From Acidovorax sp. Leaf78 (GTDB lineage Bacteria > Pseudomonadota > Gammaproteobacteria > Burkholderiales > Burkholderiaceae_C): DNA of 64,000 nt. A model generated the notes under the pieces. That model did no database searches. It was given only the letters and a program-made list of their open reading frames with translations, and was not told the DNA's origin. Where the stretch lies: contig NZ_LMLZ01000012.1 of NCBI RefSeq assembly GCF_001422735.1, positions 1-64,000 on the forward strand, read 5' to 3'. Position 1 is the first letter of the stretch. The number at the start of each line of letters is the position of its first letter. This document shows positions 28,936 to 35,945 of the stretch, piece after piece. The position numbers and the translations under genes are program-made.

Positions 28936-29601
28936 ATGTTCAACAACATTCAAGCTGTTCTGTTTGATCTGGACGGCACGCTGATCGACAGCGCCCCCGA
29001 CCTGGGTGCCGCGGCCGACAAAATGCGCGTGGACCGGGGTTTGCCTTCCCTGCCTTTGGAGCGGTATCGACCCACGGCTGGGGCGGGCGCCCGCGGAATG
29101 CTGGGGGAGGCCTTCGGCATGTTGCCGGACCACCCGGACTTTTTGACCATGCGTGAAGAGTTTTTCGTGAATTACGAGTCCCGCATGACGGAGCTCACCA
29201 GCATTTTCGATGGAGTTCCAGAGCTGGTTGCGCAGCTGCTTCAGCGCAACCTTGCATGGGGAGTCGTCACCAACAAAGCCGCCCGCTTCACCGAGCCCCT
29301 GACCCGTGCCATACCGTTGTTCGCCACTGCCGGCGCCGTGGTCAGCGGTGACACTACGCCCCACGCCAAGCCCCACCCAGCGCCCCTGTTCGAAGCTGCC
29401 GCGCGCTTGAATATTGCGCCGGAGCATTGCATCTATGTAGGTGACGACGAGCGCGACATCGCTGCAGGGCTGGCTGCAGGCATGGGAACGGTCGCAGCGA
29501 TGTACGGCTACCTGGGCGCCAAAAGCGACCCCCTCGCATGGGGCGCCCATGCGGCAATTAAATCTCCCTCCGAGCTCTTGCAATTGCTCGAAGGCGCCTA
29601 A
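28936..29601 (+). CDS. gph: Phosphoglycolate phosphatase (HAD family)
   Basis: This 221-residue protein is a HAD-type phosphatase that removes 2-phosphoglycolate, with motif I VLFDLDGTLIDSAPDL (nucleophile Asp), motif II in WGVVTNKA, and motif IV YVGDDERDIAAGLAAGM. The ATG at 28936 fits the family start; an upstream GTG at 28912 overlapping ubiG would add eight residues. Its stop codon lies inside the likely ssrA promoter. Other HAD substrates are possible, but the ubiG neighbour favours Gph. Confidence 0.9.
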   Translation: MFNNIQAVLFDLDGTLIDSAPDLGAAADKMRVDRGLPSLPLERYRPTAGAGARGMLGEAFGMLPDHPDFLTMREEFFVNYESRMTELTSIFDGVPELVAQLLQRNLAWGVVTNKAARFTEPLTRAIPLFATAGAVVSGDTTPHAKPHPAPLFEAAARLNIAPEHCIYVGDDERDIAAGLAAGMGTVAAMYGYLGAKSDPLAWGAHAAIKSPSELLQLLEGA

Positions 29602-29604
29602 AAT
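29578..29604 (+). promoter_or_regulatory. Likely ssrA promoter
   Basis: A TAAAAT -10 element at 29599-29604 lies 9 bases before the tmRNA 5' end. A TTGCAA box at 29578-29583 could be the -35, with a short 15-base spacer. The element overlaps the gph stop codon. Confidence 0.5.
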
Positions 29605-29613
29605 AGGTGCTCT

Positions 29614-30000
29614 GGGGCTGTCCTGGTTTCGACGTGGGTTCGGAATCGGTGTGGTGCATGTCGAGCTTGAGTCACGCTCGTAAATCTCGATTTAAAAAAC
29701 TAACTGCAAACGACGAACGTTTCGCACTCGCTGCTTAATTGCCAGTGAGCCTTGCAACAGTTGGCCGATGGGCTGGGCAAGGGGGTTCTGAGCAATCAGC
29801 GCCTCCCGGCTGCAAGGATAATTACATGGGCTGGCTTTGATCCGGGTACCTTGGGTTGAAGCAAGAAAATAGGGTACTGGCGGCTGTTGTAGCGTGCGAC
29901 TGCGCGACAACGGTAGCGAGATTCAAATCAGACCGCTAAACATGTAGATCTGCCCGATGAAGGCTTGCGGACGCGGGTTCAATTCCCGCCAGCTCCACCA
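29614..30000 (+). ncRNA. ssrA: Transfer-messenger RNA (ssrA)
   Basis: The 387-nt RNA begins GGGGCTGTCCTGGTTTCGAC and ends in ...GGTTCAATTCCCGCCAGCTC then CACCA. The 5' GGGGCUG pairs with the 3' CAGCUCC to make the tRNA-like acceptor. The tag reading frame is 29706-29738, encoding ANDERFALAA followed by TAA, the tag usual in betaproteobacteria. The RNA frees stalled ribosomes and tags the unfinished protein for proteolysis. It is not circularly permuted. Its 3' end is a common integration site for mobile DNA. Confidence 0.97.
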
Positions 30001-30009
30001 TACAAGACA

Positions 30010-30047
30010 CCGCCACACTCTGGTCAACCCAGGCTGTGGCGGTTTTT
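30010..30047 (+). terminator. Rho-independent terminator after ssrA
   Basis: An 8-bp stem CCGCCACA / TGTGGCGG with a loop of about 17 bases is followed by TTTTT. It starts 9 bases after the tmRNA CCA end. Confidence 0.85.
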
Positions 30048-30158
30048 CTTTGCCTTGAAACGTGTGTCTTGCAGATTTCTACGACGAAACCGAGGAAGCA
30101 AGGCAAGGATGTTTCTGCGCCAACCTCCGGCGCCCGCCGAAAGCGCCCCGGCCACGTT

Positions 30159-30392
30159 CTATTCGGCCGCCAGCACACTTTCGACCATGAGTTGCAGAAG
30201 CGCCCCGCGCAGGATGTCCTGGGAGTCGGTGACTACGGTCGCTGCGCCGCGTTCGACGGTCATGGCACGTCCTTGAAAATTTCCGTCGTGGAGGTACAAC
30301 TGCCGGGTCAGGGCTTGAACCTCGCCGAACTGGTCGTCCTGAACTGCACGCGCGATGGTGATGATGATGGACACAAGGAGCTTGGTAGCCAC
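30159..30392 (-). CDS. Small unrecognised protein, paralogue A of a pair
   Basis: This 77-residue protein is not a family I recognise. It aligns along its length with the product of 31732-31947: both have NF-GRA--VERGA-T-V, then D--D-LR-ALLQLMV near the C-terminus, and by eye about half of the residues agree. That shared pattern, in two unequal DNA sequences, shows selection on the protein and supports both as real genes. The predicted fold would have an N-terminal beta strand and two helices. It starts with MATKLLVSIIITIARA, which is not long enough for a membrane span. No ribosome site is obvious. Confidence 0.65.
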   Translation of the reverse strand: MATKLLVSIIITIARAVQDDQFGEVQALTRQLYLHDGNFQGRAMTVERGAATVVTDSQDILRGALLQLMVESVLAAE

Positions 30393-30814
30393 TGCCAGTC
30401 CGCAGTGTGACGCTGGACTGTAGAAACCCAGCGAATTGGAGCATGCGCCACATTCAGGTGGGCGTATGTAGGAGTTCTACCGATGTGGCAAACACTCAAC
30501 GAAGTGTCTGCGTGGCTCATATCGAACCGAGGCAGCCCGCACCCGTGTGTGCGGGCTGCCTCTTAGGGCTTCACTAGGCCGCTCAGGAACGCGATTCCAC
30601 TTCAAGGTGCACGTGTTGAAAGGCTTTGTCTGCGTCGGCCAAGGTCGTGGTGCCCACGACATGCGTTACGACTCATCGTCAGTTGTGGTGGATGGGTAGA
30701 TCGCACCCAACTCAGGGGTGTGCACACGGTTTCGTTCGAGATGCGGCTCGCATATCGCTGCGTGCTTTGCCATCTCGCTCACGACGTAAAGGCCCGGCAA
30801 CCCCTCCTCAGCCT
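30393..30814. other. 422-bp gap without a firm gene
   Basis: No supported gene is seen between paralogue A and the esterase. It does hold a 14-bp perfect stem-loop (30529-30562) and a short plus-strand frame of 27 codons from 30483 (MWQTLNEVSAWLISNRG...) with TAGGAG upstream, whose end overlaps the hairpin. The short frame is too weak to call. Confidence 0.5.
30529..30562 (+). terminator. Strong stem-loop, possible terminator
   Basis: GAGGCAGCCCGCAC pairs perfectly with GTGCGGGCTGCCTC across a 6-base loop. The downstream bases are TTAGGGCTT, not a clean T tract, so it could be a weak terminator or a stable end of a small RNA. Confidence 0.45.
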
Positions 30815-31657
30815 TCAAGAATAAAACCGCCTCAGCGCCTCTTCAAATGCGGGTACGTCGGCACCCACATGCGATGTGCTGTATTCGGCTTTGATGAGGA
30901 CCAGACCGGGAAGGGTTTGCGCGGCCATCTGGTTGTACAGCGGGATTCCGAGCAACGGATGGTTTCCGTTCTGTGCGCCAGCGATGAAAAGGGTGGTTGG
31001 CAAGGGCTTGCCATCGATGGTTTTTTCAAACGCGAGCAGCCCCGCGGGACCACTGTGTTCGCCCACGCTGACCTCCGTGGACAGGTAGTGCGAAAAGCTC
31101 GGCGACCGGCCCGCTTGTGCCTCCAGCACCAAGGCTGCGATCACAAAGTAACCGCCGTGCGACAGGCCGGACAGCGCACGGCGCTTGGGGTCGGCGCGGT
31201 ACTGGCTTTCCACGGCGGGCGCGAGTTCTTTGACGATGAAGTCCAGGTATTTGGACGCGCCTGGCTGCAGAAAGTCGGTGTTGCGCCAAGCGGTACCTCC
31301 GATGCCGACCAGAATCGCTGCCGTTCCCCGGCGCTGCATCGACTCCTTGAAGGTATCGAAGCGCGACCGGCTGGAGCCGCCCGTGCCAGGGGTCGCCGCG
31401 CCGTAGGGCGCGTCGCCCTCGGTGGCGTAGATAACAGGCAACTGCGCTGTGCCGCCTGCATAGCCCGGGGGAAGGTACACCTGGATGGCATAGGTGCTGC
31501 CCGTGGAGGCTGACTTGATGGACGAATTGATGACTTGGCCCACCGGCTCAGCGGGTGGGGCATCAGAGCCTGACGAGCCTCCGCCGCCACACGCGGCCAA
31601 CACGCCAGCGAGCGTGACGAGTGCAGCGCGGCGCGCTGGTTGGAATCCCTGGTGCAT
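30815..31657 (-). CDS. Lipoprotein alpha/beta hydrolase (esterase family)
   Basis: This 280-residue protein begins with a lipoprotein signal: MHQGFQPARRAALVTLAGVL followed by AACGGGG, where the cysteine is the lipid anchor. A Gly/Ser linker leads into an alpha/beta hydrolase similar to putative esterases (esterase D / enterochelin-esterase group). The nucleophile elbow is ALSGLSHGGYFVIAALVLEA with serine in GLSHGG; a histidine candidate is in STSHVGADVPAF. The start at 31657 has AAGGAG 8 bases upstream; a longer frame would hide the signal. It is flanked by two paralogous small genes on the same strand. The substrate is unknown. Confidence 0.82.
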   Translation of the reverse strand: MHQGFQPARRAALVTLAGVLAACGGGGSSGSDAPPAEPVGQVINSSIKSASTGSTYAIQVYLPPGYAGGTAQLPVIYATEGDAPYGAATPGTGGSSRSRFDTFKESMQRRGTAAILVGIGGTAWRNTDFLQPGASKYLDFIVKELAPAVESQYRADPKRRALSGLSHGGYFVIAALVLEAQAGRSPSFSHYLSTEVSVGEHSGPAGLLAFEKTIDGKPLPTTLFIAGAQNGNHPLLGIPLYNQMAAQTLPGLVLIKAEYSTSHVGADVPAFEEALRRFYS

Positions 31658-31731
31658 GGATGTCTCCTTGTATCGGATCATTCTGGCACGCCAGTTTGAC
31701 AAGGCTGCACCAACACCAGGACCGGCCGCGG

Positions 31732-31947
31732 TCACCCCACGCGCAGCATCCCGTCGACCATCAACTGCAGCAACGCGGCCCGCAATGCATCCTTGGGGTC
31801 GTGGACAGCGGTGACCGCGCCACGTTCAACCCAGATCGCGCGGCCGCTGAAGTTGTAGTCGGTGCCTTGAAGATGCCGGACCAAATCTTCCACTTGCTGG
31901 AAGTCCTTGTCCGATATGTTCCTGGCGAGGGTGACAGTAATGCCCAT
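31732..31947 (-). CDS. Small unrecognised protein, paralogue B of a pair
   Basis: At least 71 residues (MGITVTLARNISDKDFQQVE ...), paralogous to 30159-30392. Shared positions include LAR/IAR near the start, NFSGRAIWVERGAVTAV and DALRAALLQLMVDGML. The start is uncertain: the frame stays open to an ATG at 32082, which would add 45 residues, and a GTG sits a few codons upstream of the chosen ATG. Alignment with paralogue A supports a start close to 31947. No function can be assigned. It lies upstream of the esterase on the same strand, 74 bp away. Confidence 0.6.
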   Translation of the reverse strand: MGITVTLARNISDKDFQQVEDLVRHLQGTDYNFSGRAIWVERGAVTAVHDPKDALRAALLQLMVDGMLRVG

Positions 31948-32181
31948 AAAGATCGAGGAGGCCAAGTGCACAGCATCTGCGCACCAGGCTCCTGCAGAGC
32001 ATGCGCCTGTTGGGGCAATGGGGGTGTCATCGTTTTCCCAGACTGCCCACAGCACTATGGGCAGTCCAGAAAGTTTTGTCATTGCTCCCTGGCTGCGCGC
32101 CGGCGCTAGGTTACGACGGTGCGTACATGGCAAGTTGGACGCGAAGACGAGTCGAACCGATTGTGGTCAAGCCCACGCGTT

Positions 32182-32256
32182 TTACAGGCCGGCAATGGCT
32201 GCGGCCACCGCTACAGCGACGACCTGTATGCCGAAAAAGATGACCAGAATGGGCAT
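32182..32256 (-). CDS. Possible 24-residue hydrophobic peptide
   Basis: A 25-codon frame encodes MPILVIFFGIQVVAVAVAAA followed by IAGL and a stop. Nearly all residues are hydrophobic, so it would form one membrane helix. The ribosome site is unusually good: AAGGGGAGGTGCA lies directly before the ATG, with GGAGG 5 bases away. This pairing of a strong site with a single-helix frame is typical of small membrane proteins. It is too short to match any family by eye, and it may be coincidental. Confidence 0.4.
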   Translation of the reverse strand: MPILVIFFGIQVVAVAVAAAIAGL

Positions 32257-32565
32257 TGCACCTCCCCTTGGAAAAGCGAAATGCTATTCACAGGATTGAC
32301 CCCTGAAAGTACGGTCCATGCCTGTGACCATGTCAGCGAATTCTTACATTGAAGATATTTAACGGCTGCGGTTTTTGGTTACACAAAAGCCAGCATAGCT
32401 GCGTGAGGAGTGTGGTTTTTTCGATGGCGTGTAGCGGCAAGCGGCGCGGGCTGGTCATTGGGGGCGGGCTGTCCATTTCTGGCCATGTTGTAGCCACGTG
32501 TATCAATTCTTGAAGCTGGCCCATGGCCGCCGCAAAATCAATGCTCGTTCACGCCGGAGGTCACC
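32257..32565. other. 309-bp gap without a recognised gene
   Basis: No gene is supported here. Its left edge carries the ribosome site of the 24-residue minus-strand peptide and presumably that gene's promoter, and its right edge has GGAGGT in front of the gene at 32566. The sequence looks less GC-rich than the neighbouring operons. Confidence 0.5.
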
Positions 32566-32829
32566 ATGCCAATGGAGTATCTGAGAGAACTGGAGCGCGA
32601 CGCGCTCCCCCTGGTCGAGTTGGATGCGGTCAACATCGACAAACTGCGCGTCCTGCATGCTGCAGGAATGGTGGAAGTTCAACTCCCCTCGGTCGACTCG
32701 CCTTGTCAAAAGGCCCAGGTCCTTTATGTGACCGGGCTGGGCTGTGCCACCCTGCGCGCGCATGGCGCCCGACTGCGCATTCCTCACCGCGGCGAGGCCT
32801 ACCGCGACCTCGAAACGTCCTACGATTGA
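32566..32829 (+). CDS. Small unrecognised protein (87 aa)
   Basis: This frame encodes 87 residues and starts MPMEYLRELERDALPLVELD. GCCGGAGGTCACC lies directly before the ATG, a strong ribosome site that supports it. The protein has mixed charge, no signal peptide and no membrane segment; two cysteines occur (SPCQKA and GLGCATL). I do not recognise the family. Its neighbours are other small unknown genes, so no role can be deduced. Confidence 0.6.
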   Translation: MPMEYLRELERDALPLVELDAVNIDKLRVLHAAGMVEVQLPSVDSPCQKAQVLYVTGLGCATLRAHGARLRIPHRGEAYRDLETSYD

Positions 32830-32987
32830 CTTGATAGGGCATGCGTCTCTGGGGGGCTCGGTCAGGGCCCGCTCAGCAGAGAATCCGTCCTACAAATTGA
32901 TGCGCTGCACAAGAAGGGTGTAGTCGAGGGTGCTGTCTCTACCATGGGTCATCCGTAACACTGGCTTGGCCAGGCGAAAGGCACCTT

Positions 32988-33299
32988 ATGAGCAGCACTT
33001 GGCACAAACTGACCCTCGGAAACGACGATCAGGCTTTCGAGCCCACCTTGCGCATCCAGCAGATGTTCATGTCCAAATTTCTGATGTGCCCACCCGGTTC
33101 GGGCCGTGCCTTGTTTTCCTGCTACGACAAGGAAAACGACAACCTTTGGCTCTACTTTTCTCCGGCAGCACAAGACATCGCCATGCGGGTGTATGCCGAA
33201 CCTTGCGATCCGCCAACGGCGCTGGATTGCATTGGCTTGCTGGCGGGCGAGGGCGATGCGCTGGGCATTGAAGCGCCTGAGCTGGCGAAAGCGGCTTGA
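32988..33299 (+). CDS. Small unrecognised protein (103 aa)
   Basis: This frame encodes 103 residues (MSSTWHKLTLGNDDQAFEPT ...). It is soluble, with a beta-rich look and a tail LAGEGDALGIEAPELAKAA. GAAAGGCACCTT precedes the ATG. Codon choice follows the local high-GC third-position pattern, which favours a real gene. No domain is recognised. Confidence 0.6.
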   Translation: MSSTWHKLTLGNDDQAFEPTLRIQQMFMSKFLMCPPGSGRALFSCYDKENDNLWLYFSPAAQDIAMRVYAEPCDPPTALDCIGLLAGEGDALGIEAPELAKAA

Positions 33300-33497
33300 T
33301 AGCGTCAGAGGCGGTTGGTGCATGGGCGGCGAGTGTGAAGGTCAGTCCGACTGCAGCAGGGTTGGGTAGGTCAATTCCTACGCACTCCTGCATGCCGCTC
33401 TGACACCCTTGCAATACGCCCGGTGCGCCAATGGTTGAACCGCGACGCAATCGATCTGATTGCGAAGTCAGCACGAATTCATTGCGAGGATTTCACC

Positions 33498-33701
33498 ATG
33501 TCGTTCTCTGCCTTCTCCTCCTCCCACCATCTGGAAGCCTGGCCTGAGTTGCCATCGTTTCAGATGGGCCAGCCCTCCGACGTCATTCAACAACGCCAGC
33601 AGACCGACGATCTGCCGTCGTATTACGGTGACAGCCACGGCGTGGAGCGCGAGCTTCAATTCTCTGACCTGGGCTGCCGCCAGACCCAGGCGATGGGGTA
33701 A
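33498..33701 (+). CDS. Small unrecognised protein (67 aa)
   Basis: This 67-residue frame (MSFSAFSSSHHLEAWPELPS ...) has GAGGA 9 bases upstream of its ATG. It is polar, with Ser, Gln and Asp enriched, and no membrane segment. Longer in-frame versions starting at 33423 are not supported by a ribosome site. No family is recognised. Confidence 0.4.
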   Translation: MSFSAFSSSHHLEAWPELPSFQMGQPSDVIQQRQQTDDLPSYYGDSHGVERELQFSDLGCRQTQAMG

Positions 33702-33739
33702 CTCACCCAGCGCCTGACGGCTGAAGTGCAACATCTTCC

Positions 33740-34012
33740 TTGGTTCCCACTCTCCACATCCGGGCGCACGGTGCAGCGCAATACCAGGCCCGGGTCTTCA
33801 AAGGCAAAGAACTGTTGGGCGAGCCCAGCCTTCATCCCAGCGTCGAGCACGCCATAGAGGCATATGGTGCCTGCACGGAGCCGTCTGGGGTGACAGGCTT
33901 TCACGTGTGGTTCGAAGGCTGCACGGTCGGTGCGGTGCCTCTGGCCCAGATGCGCAGTGATGCCATCAGCATCGCCCAAAGGCTGGCCGTGCTCACTGCT
34001 GTGATGCGATAG
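33740..34012 (+). CDS. Small unrecognised protein (90 aa)
   Basis: The frame encodes 90 residues and must start at a TTG (33740), because a stop lies a few codons upstream. Content such as GVTGFHVWFEGCTVGAVPLA and AISIAQRLAVLTAVMR looks like a folded alpha/beta domain. I am not aware of a named family. The rare start codon and weak ribosome site lower confidence. Confidence 0.45.
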   Translation: MVPTLHIRAHGAAQYQARVFKGKELLGEPSLHPSVEHAIEAYGACTEPSGVTGFHVWFEGCTVGAVPLAQMRSDAISIAQRLAVLTAVMR

Positions 34013-34240
34013 GCGATATCAACTGCAAGACATAGACAACCCGTTCGCGGTTGTTGCAAGCAAGTGCAAGCCTCATGGGCTGACGGCTACGCAGACTTTT
34101 CTGCCGTTAGTCCGACTCCGGGCTTTCAAATAGCCCCAGATACAAAGCGAAATAAACCGAAACTGCGCCGAGACCACCTCCGCTGGCTGCCCCGGCACCA
34201 TCAGGGTCATGTTCAACACCGTCCGTGAAAGGACTGCATC

Positions 34241-34711
34241 ATGAAACCCTGGATCAAGAAAACCCTGGTGGGATTGTTCGGCGCGTCGATCATGGTGGGT
34301 GGGCTCACGGCTTGCTCCAGTGGTCACCCTCACCGCCACGGTGCCATGACGCCCGAAAAGATGGCCGAGATGCGCGGCAAGGTGGTAGAGCGTGTGAGCA
34401 GCAAGCTCGATCTGACCGACGCACAGAAGCTCAAGCTCAACGTGCTGGCCGACAAGCTGGAGGCGCAGCGTACCGCCTTCGTCGGCAAGACGTCGGACCC
34501 CCGCGCCGAAGTGCAGGCCATCATGGCGGGCGACAAGTTCGACCGCACCCGTGCCCAGGCGCTGATGGACGAAAAGACCCGCGCTGTGCAGGCCAACAGC
34601 CCCGAGGTGATCACCGCGCTGGCAGACTTCTACGACAGCCTGAATGCCGACCAGCAGCAGAAAGTGCGCGATCTGATGCAGCGGCGCAAGGGCTGGATGG
34701 CCCGCGGCTGA
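34241..34711 (+). CDS. Spy/CpxP-like periplasmic lipoprotein
   Basis: This 156-residue protein has a lipoprotein-type signal (MKPWIKKTLVGLFGASIMVG then GLTACSSGH). The mature part is helical and has two LTxxQ-type motifs, LDLTDAQKLKL and LNADQQQKV, characteristic of the Spy/CpxP fold, which senses or chaperones misfolded periplasmic proteins; a His-rich HPHRHGAM follows the lipid cysteine. It lies upstream of a response regulator and a histidine kinase, so it may feed the sensor as CpxP does with CpxA. The metal-binding idea is inference. Confidence 0.75.
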   Translation: MKPWIKKTLVGLFGASIMVGGLTACSSGHPHRHGAMTPEKMAEMRGKVVERVSSKLDLTDAQKLKLNVLADKLEAQRTAFVGKTSDPRAEVQAIMAGDKFDRTRAQALMDEKTRAVQANSPEVITALADFYDSLNADQQQKVRDLMQRRKGWMARG

Positions 34712-34727
34712 GACAAGGGGCTTCGAC

Positions 34728-35246
34728 ATGTCTCCATTGCTGCAACCCATCCACCAACTTGCAGGACAACTGCGCCAGCACGGCCCGGCACTGCTGGGCG
34801 GCATGCCCGAGCCGCACGACGAGCTGATGTCGCTGGTGTGGGGCCCGCGCTTCGACCGCGAGCACGCGCTGGGCCTGGTGGCCCGCCAGCCCGGCAGTGC
34901 CATCGGTGCGCTGCCCGCCTTGCTGGCCGCGGCCGACGCCTTCGACGCGCTGCACATTCCGGTGCAGCGGCGGCTGCGTGACCTCATCCGCCGGCACCGC
35001 GCATTGAGTGCAGTGCCGCCAACTGCGGACGAATACGCCTATACAGATGCCGATGCAGATTTGGACGCATCTGCAGACCACGCACCTACCGCCTGGCAGG
35101 GCCACGGTTCAGCGCCGGCGCAGCCAGCCATCGCCGTGCGCGGGAGCGAGCGCCAGGACTGGGGCATGGCCGAGGAAGCTGCGCAACCCTGGAGCATTGC
35201 GCCCAGCGGCCACCAGCCTCTGGCTGCACGCACCCTGCCAATGTAA
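34728..35246 (+). CDS. Unrecognised protein between a CpxP-like gene and a two-component pair
   Basis: This 172-residue protein (MSPLLQPIHQLAGQLRQHGP ...) has a helical N-terminal half and a polar, Asp/Ala-rich C-terminal half with a DADADLDASAD run. It has no signal peptide and no membrane segment. It sits 16 bp after the Spy/CpxP-like gene and 9 bp before the response regulator, all on one strand, so the four genes are probably one operon. I do not recognise a family. Confidence 0.65.
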   Translation: MSPLLQPIHQLAGQLRQHGPALLGGMPEPHDELMSLVWGPRFDREHALGLVARQPGSAIGALPALLAAADAFDALHIPVQRRLRDLIRRHRALSAVPPTADEYAYTDADADLDASADHAPTAWQGHGSAPAQPAIAVRGSERQDWGMAEEAAQPWSIAPSGHQPLAARTLPM

Positions 35247-35255
35247 GAATCGCGC

Positions 35256-35945
35256 ATGCACCGCATCCTCCTCATCGACGACGACGAACAGCTCGGGCCG
35301 CCGCTCACGGTGTACTTCCAGCGGTTCGAGCTGGAACTGATCCACGCGCTGCGGCCCAGCGACGGGCTTGCGCGCCTGGCAGCCGGCGGCTTTGATGCCG
35401 CCATTCTCGATGTCATGCTGCCCGAGATGGACGGCTTCGAGCTGTGCCGCACCATCCGCAAGCAGGGCGACCTGCCGGTGGTGATGCTGACCGCGCGCGG
35501 CGAGGTGATGGACCGCGTGGTCGGGCTGGAGCTGGGCGCGGACGACTACCTGCCCAAACCCTTCGAGCCGCGCGAACTGGTGGCCCGGCTGCAGACCGTG
35601 CTGCGGCGGCGCCGCGCACCGGGGCAGGGGGGCGCAACGGCTGTGCTGGAGTTCGAAGGCCTGGTCATCGACGCGGCTCGCCGCAGCGTGCAGCGCCAGG
35701 GCACCGTCGTCGAACTGACGGGAACGGAGTTCGACCTGCTGCACCTCTTGGCGCGCGACGCCGGCAAGGTCTTCAGCCGCGACGACATCCTGAACCAGCT
35801 GCGCGGGCACGAGGCCGAGCTGTACACCCGTGCGGTCGACATCGTGGTCAGCCGCCTGCGCAAGAAGCTCGAGCCGCTCGACTGCATCAAGACGCTGCGC
35901 AACGCCGGCTACTCCCTGGCCCTGCGGCGGGCAGCCGCGCCATGA
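35256..35945 (+). CDS. OmpR-family response regulator
   Basis: This 229-residue protein has a receiver domain (residues 1 to about 120) with the acidic pocket DDDE, the phospho-accepting Asp52 in AAILDVMLPEMDGFELC, and Lys in LPKPFEPREL. The C-terminal domain is a winged helix (FDLLHLLARDAGKVFSRDDI, and VSRLRKKLEP). It resembles CpxR/OmpR-type regulators. It overlaps the kinase gene by 4 bp and belongs with the upstream Spy/CpxP-like gene. A CpxR identity is possible but not certain. Confidence 0.9.
   Translation: MHRILLIDDDEQLGPPLTVYFQRFELELIHALRPSDGLARLAAGGFDAAILDVMLPEMDGFELCRTIRKQGDLPVVMLTARGEVMDRVVGLELGADDYLPKPFEPRELVARLQTVLRRRRAPGQGGATAVLEFEGLVIDAARRSVQRQGTVVELTGTEFDLLHLLARDAGKVFSRDDILNQLRGHEAELYTRAVDIVVSRLRKKLEPLDCIKTLRNAGYSLALRRAAAP

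Noticed and set aside
29614..30300. An attachment-site duplication of the ssrA 3' end nearby
   Set aside because: I did not find the last 20 bases of ssrA repeated in 30-34 kb, and no integrase is visible.
30477..30662. A minus-strand 61-codon frame (MSWAPRPWPTQTKPF...)
   Set aside because: It has no ribosome site, overlaps the stem-loop and shows no sign of coding pattern.
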